A stretch of DNA of 64,000 nt from the NCBI GenBank assembly GCA_963825335.1, contig CAWGSP010000001.1:186001-250000 (forward strand), read 5' to 3'. The DNA comes from Methanobacterium_B sp963825335. Its GTDB lineage: Archaea > Methanobacteriota > Methanobacteria > Methanobacteriales > Methanobacteriaceae. Below the pieces are notes generated by a model. It did no database searches. It saw only the letters and a list, made by a program, of their open reading frames with translations, and had not been told where the DNA came from. Shown here piece by piece: positions 36,298-44,100 of this stretch. The position numbers and the translations under genes were made by a program. Within the stretch, counting starts at the first letter, position 1, and each line of letters opens with the position of its first letter.

Positions 36298-37429
36298 ACA
36301 GTCCCTCGTAGAAATTTTTAGCTAAATCTTTTGCCCGAGAATAATCTCCCTCAGACATCTCTTTATAGAGGTCGGTGGCAAGTTCTGATACTTCTTCATT
36401 TTTAAATTCTTCTAAACTTCCTCTGATCATCTTCTTTATATCCAGAGCGTCCCTTGGCATATCATTCAGGTTTGGTGTTTCTGGTGTATCTGGAAGATAT
36501 TTCGGCCTCACAGAGAGACAATTGTCTGAAAATGCTTTGTTAAGTTTTTCATATACCTCTGATCTGCTGAAGTTTCCACCGTGAACAGTTAGGTTTAGTA
36601 TGGGTTTTTTATCCAAGGTTTCTATGTGATTGTTTATCCGGATTATTTCTTCTTGAAGATCGATGTACTTTATGCTTTCTTTGATAAACTCTCGGGGCAG
36701 TTTAAGGTTGATATTTTCAATTTCTGGTTGATCTCCACCTAGATCCACCAGGTAAAATCCTTTACCGTTCTTCTTGTATCCCTCTAATTCATTTGAACGC
36801 CATATTTCGGTTGATCCGGGATAGGCTAGTTTGCCTTCTCCAAAATCATCCACTATCCGTTCGTGTATATGTCCAAAGGCACAGTAATTAAAGGTTTTTG
36901 GGACGTCTCCAATTTTAATCTCGTATTCATAGGGAAGATACAAGTCTATTCCCTGGTGAAGAACTAATACACTCTTTTTGTAGTCCTGTGAGGCTTTTTC
37001 AATATTTTCCAATCTACCCACGAGATCTTTAGAGTTGTATTTGGAGGCGTAGGGGGCTCCCCCAATAAATACATCTCCCTCAGTATAATATGGATTTTTT
37101 GGACTTATAAGTTTCAATCCGAAGTCTTTGTATAATATTTGAGGCGGTAGAGCATTTTTTCTCATGACGATGTCATGGTTCCCTGCTGTTGCATAAATTG
37201 GGATTTTTTCTGTTTTCAGTTTTAAAATACCTTTCTGTGCCGTAAACAATGCCTTTGTTGGTGGTCTTGAATATTCAAATAAATCACCCGAATGAACTAC
37301 AAAATCTGGCCGTTCCATTATAGTTTCTTCTATTATATCGTCAAAAACTTCAAAGAAGTCGTTTTCACGTTCTGAAAGTCCGTACTGTCGGTACCCTAGA
37401 TGTGTGTCGGCCATGTGTATGAACTGCAT
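36287..37429 (-). CDS. mre11: DNA double-strand break repair nuclease Mre11
   Basis: This manganese-dependent 3'-5' exonuclease/endonuclease works with Rad50. The 380-residue protein shows the phosphoesterase motifs HMADTHLGYR (residues 5-14), VVHSGDLFEYSRP, ATAGNHDI, VLHQGID and FGHIHER. The C-terminal third would bind Rad50 coils. It begins one base after the herA stop and overlaps rad50. Confidence 0.97.
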   Translation of the reverse strand: MQFIHMADTHLGYRQYGLSERENDFFEVFDDIIEETIMERPDFVVHSGDLFEYSRPPTKALFTAQKGILKLKTEKIPIYATAGNHDIVMRKNALPPQILYKDFGLKLISPKNPYYTEGDVFIGGAPYASKYNSKDLVGRLENIEKASQDYKKSVLVLHQGIDLYLPYEYEIKIGDVPKTFNYCAFGHIHERIVDDFGEGKLAYPGSTEIWRSNELEGYKKNGKGFYLVDLGGDQPEIENINLKLPREFIKESIKYIDLQEEIIRINNHIETLDKKPILNLTVHGGNFSRSEVYEKLNKAFSDNCLSVRPKYLPDTPETPNLNDMPRDALDIKKMIRGSLEEFKNEEVSELATDLYKEMSEGDYSRAKDLAKNFYEGLYDN

Positions 37430-37430
37430 C

Positions 37431-38972
37431 TTAATAGTCTCCCCCTAATTCTTCATATTCCCTTTTCTGTTCATCGAGAATTTCTTTCTCTTTTTTATGT
37501 GATTTTGACCATTCTTCTACGATGTTAAGGTCTCCACCGGTTATTTTACCCTTGAATTCATCGATTTTAACCAGTGTGGGTATTTTGGTCATGAGTCCGA
37601 GTACTATGGCTTCTCCAATGTTTAGTGATGGTAGTTGAGCTATGAGATCGTCGCTCAGGTTTTCACTTGCACGTTGTACATGGCTCTGGTCTGTTGGTTC
37701 GACCAGTCTGAGTATGATCATATTATTTGCCTGTGATAGTGCGTCTGAATCCAGTGATTTTGGACTCTGACTCACCATGCACAGTCCAACTGAAAATTTA
37801 CGTCCTTCTCTTGCTATTCTGCTTATCCATAGTTTGGATTCTGTTTTTCTGTTTTGTGGTGCCAGGATATGTGCCTCTTCCAGTATTAGGAATATTGGGA
37901 ATGATAATCCTTTTCCTGTTCTTAAAAAGTCTTTTCTACTCTTTAATACTGTTCTTAGTATATGGCTTACAACCACGTCCGATGCAAATTCATCTACAGA
38001 GCCCAAGTCGAGAATATTAGCATTTCCTACTTTTATATTGTCGATCACATCCTTTGCCTCTAGACTCAGTATGTTACCATACTTATCCTGCATGTGTTCT
38101 ACTTTGTTTAGGACATCGGTGATTGATTTTCTGTCCGATGCTGTGGAGGTTTTGCCTTCGGATTCGTCTGGTTCTTCAAGCAGCCATGATTCTAGTTTAG
38201 CCAGTATTAGGCCTATAAAATCTTTTCCACCGGTTCCTTTCATCAGATCTTTCTGTGCTAATCTGTAGGCTTTTCTGAAGTATCTTTCCTGTACATAGGC
38301 GTTTGGTGGTATGTTTGATAATTTTTTTATTTCCCCGAATGTCATGTATATTGGGTTTATGAGTGGTTCTATCAGGTTTACCTTACCGTTTCCAAATTTG
38401 GTGTTGGTGTATTCTGAGTGCATATCAAAGATCAGCACACTACCATTAACATTTAAAAGACCGTCGACTATGACAGATACTGTGTTTGATTTACCTGCTC
38501 CGGTCATTGCAAGGACTGCAAGATGTCTTGATACCATTTTATTGATATTTACTTCTACTGAGACTTCTTCTTGTGTTATGAGATTTCCGAGTTTCAGCCC
38601 GTAATCCCCGACCTGGAAGATCTCCTTCAAAATCTTTGAATCGGCTACTTTTATCTCTGTTCCTGGTGGTGATGGTGTTCTTGGTATTCTTAGGTCGTTA
38701 TCAACATCCCCCAATATTCTGACTGTGCCCTTCACATAATGGTCGTCACCCTCTATCATCCTTATTTTTTCTATAGTTTTAGGGTCGTATATTTCATTAT
38801 TTATTGATACACTTCCCCTTACAAGGGCTTCTATCATTCCGAGTACTTTTTTTCCATCGTAGTCCAGTGTAACGTATGCCCCTACCTTGGGCATTTTCTT
38901 TGAGATGAAGTTCACATCTACCAGTGTTGTTTCTCCTATGCACCTTCCAATCACTTCATCGGTATTGTTCAT
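37431..38972 (-). CDS. herA: HerA DNA translocase
   Basis: HerA is a hexameric FtsK-HerA ATPase that pumps DNA for end resection with NurA. The 513-residue protein has an N-terminal HAS barrel (1-120), Walker A MTGAGKSNTVS near residue 158, Walker B FPIFLILEEAHILAP near 365, and sensor-like VSQSPKSLDSDALSQANNMIILRL near 420. Its ATG overlaps the nurA stop (ATGA) and its stop is one base before mre11. Confidence 0.96.
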   Translation of the reverse strand: MNNTDEVIGRCIGETTLVDVNFISKKMPKVGAYVTLDYDGKKVLGMIEALVRGSVSINNEIYDPKTIEKIRMIEGDDHYVKGTVRILGDVDNDLRIPRTPSPPGTEIKVADSKILKEIFQVGDYGLKLGNLITQEEVSVEVNINKMVSRHLAVLAMTGAGKSNTVSVIVDGLLNVNGSVLIFDMHSEYTNTKFGNGKVNLIEPLINPIYMTFGEIKKLSNIPPNAYVQERYFRKAYRLAQKDLMKGTGGKDFIGLILAKLESWLLEEPDESEGKTSTASDRKSITDVLNKVEHMQDKYGNILSLEAKDVIDNIKVGNANILDLGSVDEFASDVVVSHILRTVLKSRKDFLRTGKGLSFPIFLILEEAHILAPQNRKTESKLWISRIAREGRKFSVGLCMVSQSPKSLDSDALSQANNMIILRLVEPTDQSHVQRASENLSDDLIAQLPSLNIGEAIVLGLMTKIPTLVKIDEFKGKITGGDLNIVEEWSKSHKKEKEILDEQKREYEELGGDY

Positions 38973-40057
38973 AACATTTCCCTCCCACTCTTCTCCATGA
39001 ATCCTATTATCTTTGAAAGTCTATCCAAATCAGTTTTTCTTATTACCACATCGTGATGGGCCTTTTTAAGTAGTAGAGGATATCCTTCGGCACTTTTACT
39101 CTTTATTCTGGTTAATAATTCTTTTATTTGCTCTTCATCGGCTTTGTATGGCAGTTCAAACTTCAAAATGTTTTTATAATTCTCGAGCCGGGCATAGAAT
39201 ATTGTGAAGGTTAAATCTTGGAAGAATTTATTTTCTACAGGAAAATCTTCCCTTTTAAGGTCTTTAGGTTTCAGATACCTCGGTGTTGAATATCCCTCTT
39301 GTCTACTGTGTCTGTCGAATAATGCCATGTCTGGTATATCAGATTCAAAATATTCTGTGCTTGTCGAGGTTTTTGAAATTGCTACGACTTCGTTCTTATT
39401 TTCCAGTAATTTGCCTATAACCAACAAGTTTTCAAGGTGTTCAAGGTAGATCATTGCATCTATCTTGTTTTCAAATTCATCTTCTACTGATTTGGAAAAT
39501 TTGGACGATGTTATTGAAACATTGGAATCTTCTAATTCTTGTTTTAACTCTTTTTCAAGTTTAGGATGATATTTGTGTTTAATTTTTTCTTTTAATTCAC
39601 TTTTAAGCTTGTTTTCGAGTGGAAATGGTCTTATTAGGTTTCCGAGTATTGAACCATCGAATAGGAGGATTTGGATATCATATTTTTTAAATGCTTTCAG
39701 TGCATTTTTTATCTCAAATATGCCCATATAGCTCCTTAAACGATCTTCGACATGCCTATGGTGATGGATTATGTCTATTTCAGAGCTTTCGATTGCATTG
39801 AGTTTTGTGTTGTACACAAGACATTCTGCATCGATTGCATAGAATATGAAGCTCATAAAATTTTTTTTGTTGATGCTTCCATCGCCGGCACATATGGTCA
39901 CTTCAATATCCTTTTCAGGTATAGAATATTCTCTCCAGTCCTTTGAAGGATCAGCTTCTAAATTATCGAAATCTGTGGATATTTTTTTGTTTATTTTACC
40001 CTTTTTCTTTAATGCCTTTTCATACAGTGAATCAAGCATGTTACTGAACCATCCCAT
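38969..40057 (-). CDS. nurA: NurA 5'-3' nuclease
   Basis: NurA degrades the 5' strand with HerA. The 362-residue protein has the typical first metal motif CAGDGSINKK near residue 55, later Asp motifs LLFDGSILGN near 125, and a C-terminal core with Lys/Asp residues. The start at 40057 (M-G-W-F) has a weak ribosome site; an internal ATG (residue 7) is preceded by GGGATGG. It heads the nurA-herA-mre11-rad50 transcript; a minus-strand TATA-like stretch (GATATAAAAATA) lies near 40155-40165. Confidence 0.9.
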   Translation of the reverse strand: MGWFSNMLDSLYEKALKKKGKINKKISTDFDNLEADPSKDWREYSIPEKDIEVTICAGDGSINKKNFMSFIFYAIDAECLVYNTKLNAIESSEIDIIHHHRHVEDRLRSYMGIFEIKNALKAFKKYDIQILLFDGSILGNLIRPFPLENKLKSELKEKIKHKYHPKLEKELKQELEDSNVSITSSKFSKSVEDEFENKIDAMIYLEHLENLLVIGKLLENKNEVVAISKTSTSTEYFESDIPDMALFDRHSRQEGYSTPRYLKPKDLKREDFPVENKFFQDLTFTIFYARLENYKNILKFELPYKADEEQIKELLTRIKSKSAEGYPLLLKKAHHDVVIRKTDLDRLSKIIGFMEKSGREML

Positions 40058-40325
40058 CTTTTTGTATTATTTGATGATGATTTTTTTATAATTAAGAGAT
40101 TAATTTTGTATCTAAAATATTTCACTTGTTTTTATCGTTAATTTGATTATTTATTTTTATATCATTTAAGAATCTGTTAAATGATATATTAACTGTTTAA
40201 ATATTGGTATTATGTAAATTTGAATATTATTTAATGATGGTTTTTTTTTTGGTTCTGTGGGGGAAATCTTTAATATGATGTTAAATACTTTTTTTTATAT
40301 GCTCCACATAACCCAAAAGGAAAAT

Positions 40326-40763
40326 ATGGTTTTAAATCAGATCAGATACTTCCAGAACGAATATAAAAATGGCGTTCCCTACAGAATCATTAAACTCGAC
40401 CTTGATCTCTCTGAAATGGATATAAAAGACATGTTGAACATGTTGGACAGTAAAGGTATTGTATCCTACAAGGACGATAAAGTCACCGTCCTTGAAACAG
40501 ACCAGATAAATGTGGTGGAATCAGTAGCAGACGTCAAAGTGGAAGAATTAAATCAGAAAGAAGAGAAGGCCTACGAAATTATTAAAGAGGCGAGTGGAAA
40601 ATCTGGATTAATTTCAAAAACCATGGTTGAGGGCCATTTACTTTACAGTGGTTTAAAACTCAACAACCTCAAAACATACAACATAATAATCTCGCTTGAA
40701 AATAAGGGGCTTATCAAGAAAATCCAACATCCCGATGGTGAGTATTACACATTAAACCTTTGA
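40326..40763 (+). CDS. Small winged-helix DNA-binding protein
   Basis: The product, about 145 residues, has two winged-helix-like segments: residues 1-55 (Q-I-R-Y-F-Q to M-L-D-S-K-G-I-V-S-Y) and 85-145 (ending LENKGLIKKIQHPDGEYYTL). The frame opens at 40257, but AAAGGAAAAT directly before the ATG at 40326 supports this start. It diverges from the nurA-herA-mre11-rad50 operon, separated by about 270 bases. I cannot tell whether it regulates that operon. Confidence 0.65.
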   Translation: MVLNQIRYFQNEYKNGVPYRIIKLDLDLSEMDIKDMLNMLDSKGIVSYKDDKVTVLETDQINVVESVADVKVEELNQKEEKAYEIIKEASGKSGLISKTMVEGHLLYSGLKLNNLKTYNIIISLENKGLIKKIQHPDGEYYTLNL

Positions 40764-41316
40764 TACTTTATTTACTTTTCATACCAACGAGTTTATCCTA
40801 AATTCTGCATTTAAACGATTAAAAGACCGGATTTACACGAATTAAATAGAATAATCTAAACAATTAACATAAAATTCTTAAATAATTCTATTCTCATATT
40901 CTATCGGTTAATACTATTTAATATTCAATTCGCTTCTAATTTCCTATTTTATTTTGACATTTCTGACTATCTAACGTTGGCAATTGATGTTTAAATATTT
41001 AGTTTGCATATTCATTGGTACAGTCATGGTTGATGTAGGTCTGTTCATGTCAGAATCTCATGATCCTATCAACTATAGTTAATTTGGATGTTAGGTACCA
41101 GTACATAAAAAATTTATGGATCAAGTCATGAATAGTCGAAGCTATTTTGAGTTAAAATTAGGGTGGTGTTAGTTGTGTTTTATTCATAATTTTGGAAAAA
41201 CATTTATAAAATCATAAATCTCAATAATTTTTACATACCCGATAACTATCCTAAAAAAATTTGTAGGAACTTATTAAAATGGTTTGATTCGAAAATTAGC
41301 GTTGTTCAAGCTCACC
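40764..41316. other. Non-coding interval
   Basis: 553 bases without a credible gene. A TTTAAATA element (40990-40997) is followed at TATA-to-start distance by an 18-codon ORF (41026-41082), which has no ribosome site. I see no repeat. The stretch begins an accessory-looking region that extends to about 47.6 kb. Confidence 0.35.
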
Positions 41317-41631
41317 TTACTTTGGCTCACCATCGATGCAAAAATATTCAACAGGGTCTTTGTTTGCTAATCCATTTTCCAACCAAACAACACATTCTGT
41401 ACATTTACATAATTCTCTGTCAGAAAGATCTGTACAAGATGCCTTTCCAAATGAGCAGTAAACCAATGACAGGTCTTCTGGTTTAAACATATCCTTGACA
41501 TCACCATCTTCTTTCAATTTTTCGTCGATCATGTCTATTTTTTCTTTGGAACATTTACTATCTGTTTGAACAGGACAAGTTTTACACAGACATTTGTTAA
41601 TATTATCCCTGTTTAATTCTACATTTGTCAT
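41317..41631 (-). CDS. DUF2769-type cysteine-rich protein
   Basis: This 104-residue protein has ten Cys residues in two groups: CLCKTCPVQTDSKC near residues 14-27 and YCSFGKASC, LCKCTEC, FCID in residues 59-99. The pattern matches the methanogen DUF2769 family, probably binding zinc or an iron-sulfur cluster. There is no signal peptide. It is followed on the other side by decayed transposon sequence. Function is unknown. Confidence 0.7.
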   Translation of the reverse strand: MTNVELNRDNINKCLCKTCPVQTDSKCSKEKIDMIDEKLKEDGDVKDMFKPEDLSLVYCSFGKASCTDLSDRELCKCTECVVWLENGLANKDPVEYFCIDGEPK

Positions 41632-41705
41632 GACTTTTCACCCCACATATCTTCCACATTATTATTTGTAAAGGGAATTATTTAATTTTATTTTTTTTAA
41701 ATAAA

Positions 41706-41725
41706 GAGGCGGTCTCATAATTAAG
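41706..41725 (+). repeat. Probable left end of decayed insertion sequence
   Basis: GAGGCGGTCTCATAATTAAG lies about 120 bases before the decayed transposase start and resembles the terminal repeats of IS1182-like elements (GAG-x-C-x-GTCTCA). No inverse copy was found to the right, which fits the rearranged state. Confidence 0.4.
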
Positions 41726-41826
41726 TTTTTTATGAATATTTTATTCTTAGTTTTTTAGGGGTTATATTTATATTGTAGTTTGTTTTATTATTATTTAGTA
41801 GATTAGAGTTTTTATTGGTGTATATT

Positions 41827-42403
41827 ATGGCTTTGAGAGCAGATTAAATTGGTCAAACTTGGTTGGTGCCTAGACGGGTTATAGATTTTATTCAAGAGAA
41901 TCATTTATGTTTTTTTGTTGCTAATCTGGTTGAAGGTCTGGATTTTAAGAAAAACGAACGAAAATATAAATATACAAAGGGCAAACCGGCATATTCGCGT
42001 CATATGTTGACAAGACTCGTTATAATGGCTTCTGTTGATGGAGTATTCTCCTCATGAAAGATTATGAAGCTTGCAGAGGAGAATGTGATTTATATGTACT
42101 TATCCGGGATGGATAAGCCTGATTTTCGTACAATTTGCAGGTTCAAAATTGAATGCGCGGAACAAATTGAAGAAGTATTTAAAATGACCGTAATCATTGC
42201 TAAAAAATCAGGAATGGTCAAATTAAAACATATAGCTATTGACGGTACTAAAATCAAAGCGAATGCCTCACCAACTAATTTAATTAACCAAGAAGAAATA
42301 CAAACCATTCGCGAACTCTTAAAAAAAGGCATACAACCGACGAAGAAGAAGACAAAATTTACGGTGATAAAAGAGGCGATGAAATACCACCCGAACTTCT
42401 ATC
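41827..42403 (+). pseudogene. Decayed DDE transposase (IS1182-like), N-terminal part
   Basis: From ATG 41827 the frame reads as a transposase, with VPRRVIDFIQENH, a DUF772-like region, YLSGMDKPDFRTICRFK and HIAIDGTKIKANAS, which holds the first catalytic Asp. Two in-frame stops, TAA at 41845 and TGA at 42055, each fit a single C-to-T change from Gln and Arg. At the A7 run (42321-42327) the frame shifts by -1 to TTDEEEDKIYGDKRGDE. That run has the form A-AAA-AAA of a slippery site, so this shift could be original or later damage. The gene is broken after about 42403. Confidence 0.8.
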
Positions 42404-42538
42404 TAATGGTCCTACGGCCTCTATTGTTTGTTCTATTTGGGGTATTAATTGGTAAGGGTCTGCGGGGTCTTGTGTTACGGTGTTAGCTAGTATTATTCCG
42501 GAATCGTAATCGACTGTTAATTGCAGATTGTATGAAGA
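42404..42538 (-). pseudogene. Inverted internal segment of the same transposase
   Basis: On the minus strand this 135-base piece encodes SYNLQLTVDYDSGII followed by LANTVTQDPADPYQLIPQIEQTIEAVGPL, a typical mid-region of IS1182-like transposases that should lie on the plus strand after the preceding fragment. The segment has therefore been inverted after insertion. The remaining C-terminal part, with the last catalytic residue, is absent from the window. Confidence 0.7.
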
Positions 42539-42539
42539 C

Positions 42540-42689
42540 ACTACAAAAGCCACTTGTGAAAACTGTGAACATTTATGGTTTTGTGAAGGATGCATAGCAC
42601 GAGCCTGTCAGATGCACACAGAAATTGGTGAAAATGCCGCTGGGGAACCGAATGTTTCGATAATTTTTCTAAAAAAACAGAAATGTTAG
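42540..42689 (+). pseudogene. Probable radical-SAM SPASM-domain remnant
   Basis: The plus strand encodes C-E-N-C-E-H-L-W-F-C-E-G-C-I-A-R-A, then a final Cys before a stop at 42687. The C-x2-C-x5-C-x2-C spacing with G-C-x-A-R-A matches the auxiliary iron-sulfur region of SPASM radical SAM enzymes. No radical SAM core lies upstream, where the inverted transposase fragment begins. It is best read as the tail of a gene destroyed by rearrangement. Confidence 0.5.
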
Positions 42690-43229
42690 GATAGAAAAAT
42701 ATTATGATAAGTTTAAGTAATTTTACTGAGACTTTGTAATACTAAAACAATAAAAATGGGTTTTAAATTTCTGCCCCGTTTTATACAGCTAAATTGCAAT
42801 AATACTCCAAATATCAATTGAATTTCTTTTAACCTCGTTTTTTTAGTGATTAGACAAATGCAGTTGTAGTAGCTGAAGTCTGATTTTATAGGAAATCCAC
42901 AAAAAACCGGATAGGACAGTTGATAAATAAAGTAGTTGTGAGATCCAAAACTCTATTTACACTCCGCAATAAACAGCAGAACATACTCTTAATCACATAC
43001 CTCTAAACCAACAATAACTTTACAAACACGTGTAAAATAAAAACAATTATCATCACTAACCCAATAAAAAAATCTACCACCACAAGCTTCCGATAGGTTC
43101 CATTATTCGATGTTGTAATGGTTCTGGACACAACAACTTTACTGCCCAAATACAAAACTAAAGAATAATTAAGATATTGTGAAGGAAAATTAAATATTTG
43201 GGAAATAATATTAAATATGGAGAATGTGT
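42690..43229. other. Gene-poor stretch with a possible membrane-protein remnant
   Basis: No intact gene. On the minus strand, from about 43215 to 43017, an open frame without a canonical start encodes S-K-V-V-V-S-R-T-I-T-T-S-N-N-G-T-Y-R-K and then a hydrophobic helix (VVDFFIGLVMIIVFILHVFV) before a TAG. It looks like the C-terminal end of a membrane protein. Confidence 0.35.
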
Positions 43230-43475
43230 ATGAATAGAATTACTAGAGAACCTTGGTTTAGTAAAAGACGTATTGGATGGGGTCTTAATCCCAGTAGTTG
43301 GCAGGGATGGGTACTTACTTTAATTTTGATATTAATTATTATTCTTGATGGTGTATACCTCTATAAAACCGTTTTATTCGTAATTATTCTTACTGTAGCA
43401 GTAATATGTTATCTCATTGTTGCTTTTTTAACGAGTGAATTTCTTAGTTATCCGCAGGATGATGAAATGGTATAA
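43230..43475 (+). CDS. Small membrane protein
   Basis: The product is about 81 residues. A short N-terminal region, WFSKRRIGWGLNPSSWQGW, precedes two hydrophobic segments (about residues 26-43 and 46-66) and an acidic tail. The R-I-G-W-G-x-x-P-x-S-W-Q-G-W pattern occurs in small bacterial and archaeal membrane proteins of unknown role. GGAG lies seven bases before ATG 43230, so I prefer it to the ATG at 43224. Confidence 0.65.
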   Translation: MNRITREPWFSKRRIGWGLNPSSWQGWVLTLILILIIILDGVYLYKTVLFVIILTVAVICYLIVAFLTSEFLSYPQDDEMV

Positions 43476-44085
43476 ATGTTCTAATTCTAGGTTCAATTTT
43501 ACAACACTAAAACACAAAAAATTTCTTCATTGATTGAATGAACGAATCTGTATGATATTTATACAAATAAATTCCGAAGTTAATGGGTATGAAATATTTA
43601 ATCACTGTCTAAAAAAAAATAGAATGAGATCTAAATGTTGTTTATTATATGTCGAGTAATTTGTAGAGTGTTTTAGTTCGCCCTATCTTGATTACACGCG
43701 ATATTGAGTAACTTTTGATTTTTTAATATTTTACCGGCATCAATTTATGTTGAATGATCAAAAGAAGAGGATAAATTGAATTAATATTTTTTTATAATCA
43801 TGTATTTGGGATGATTTGAATCTTTAGATACATCATATTCATCTTCTTTTGAGTTAGTTAAAATAACAGTTAAATTTTTTATCTTCAAACTACATAATTA
43901 AAATACAATGATTAACTCTAATTATCACATCTTTCGACACGGATGTATATGGATGAGTAACGTCTTCTACTTAGTTTATGACTTATTATCCTATAACGGA
44001 GTTGGTATATAATTTTTTGACTGTATAATTGATTATTAAACCTCTTTTATAAATATAGCCATTATTAAATGTATTATATTGATGA
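43476..44085. promoter_or_regulatory. Non-coding interval with FUSC promoter
   Basis: 610 bases with no credible ORF. TTTATAAAT at about 44045-44053 is a good TATA box for the next gene, giving a leader of roughly 25-30 bases. The rest shows no clear repeat. Confidence 0.45.
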
Positions 44086-44100
44086 ATGGAGAAGATTATT

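Noticed and set aside
41026..41082. 18-codon ORF behind a TATA-like element
   Set aside because: Too short, no ribosome site and no recognisable peptide; kept only as a remark on the gap.
40980..41090. Possible C/D box small RNA (TGATG-like and CTGA-like boxes)
   Set aside because: Box order and spacing do not fit a C/D guide RNA.
42620..43000. Right end of the decayed IS1182-like element
   Set aside because: No inverse of GAGGCGGTCTCATAATTAAG was found; the end was probably lost in the rearrangement.
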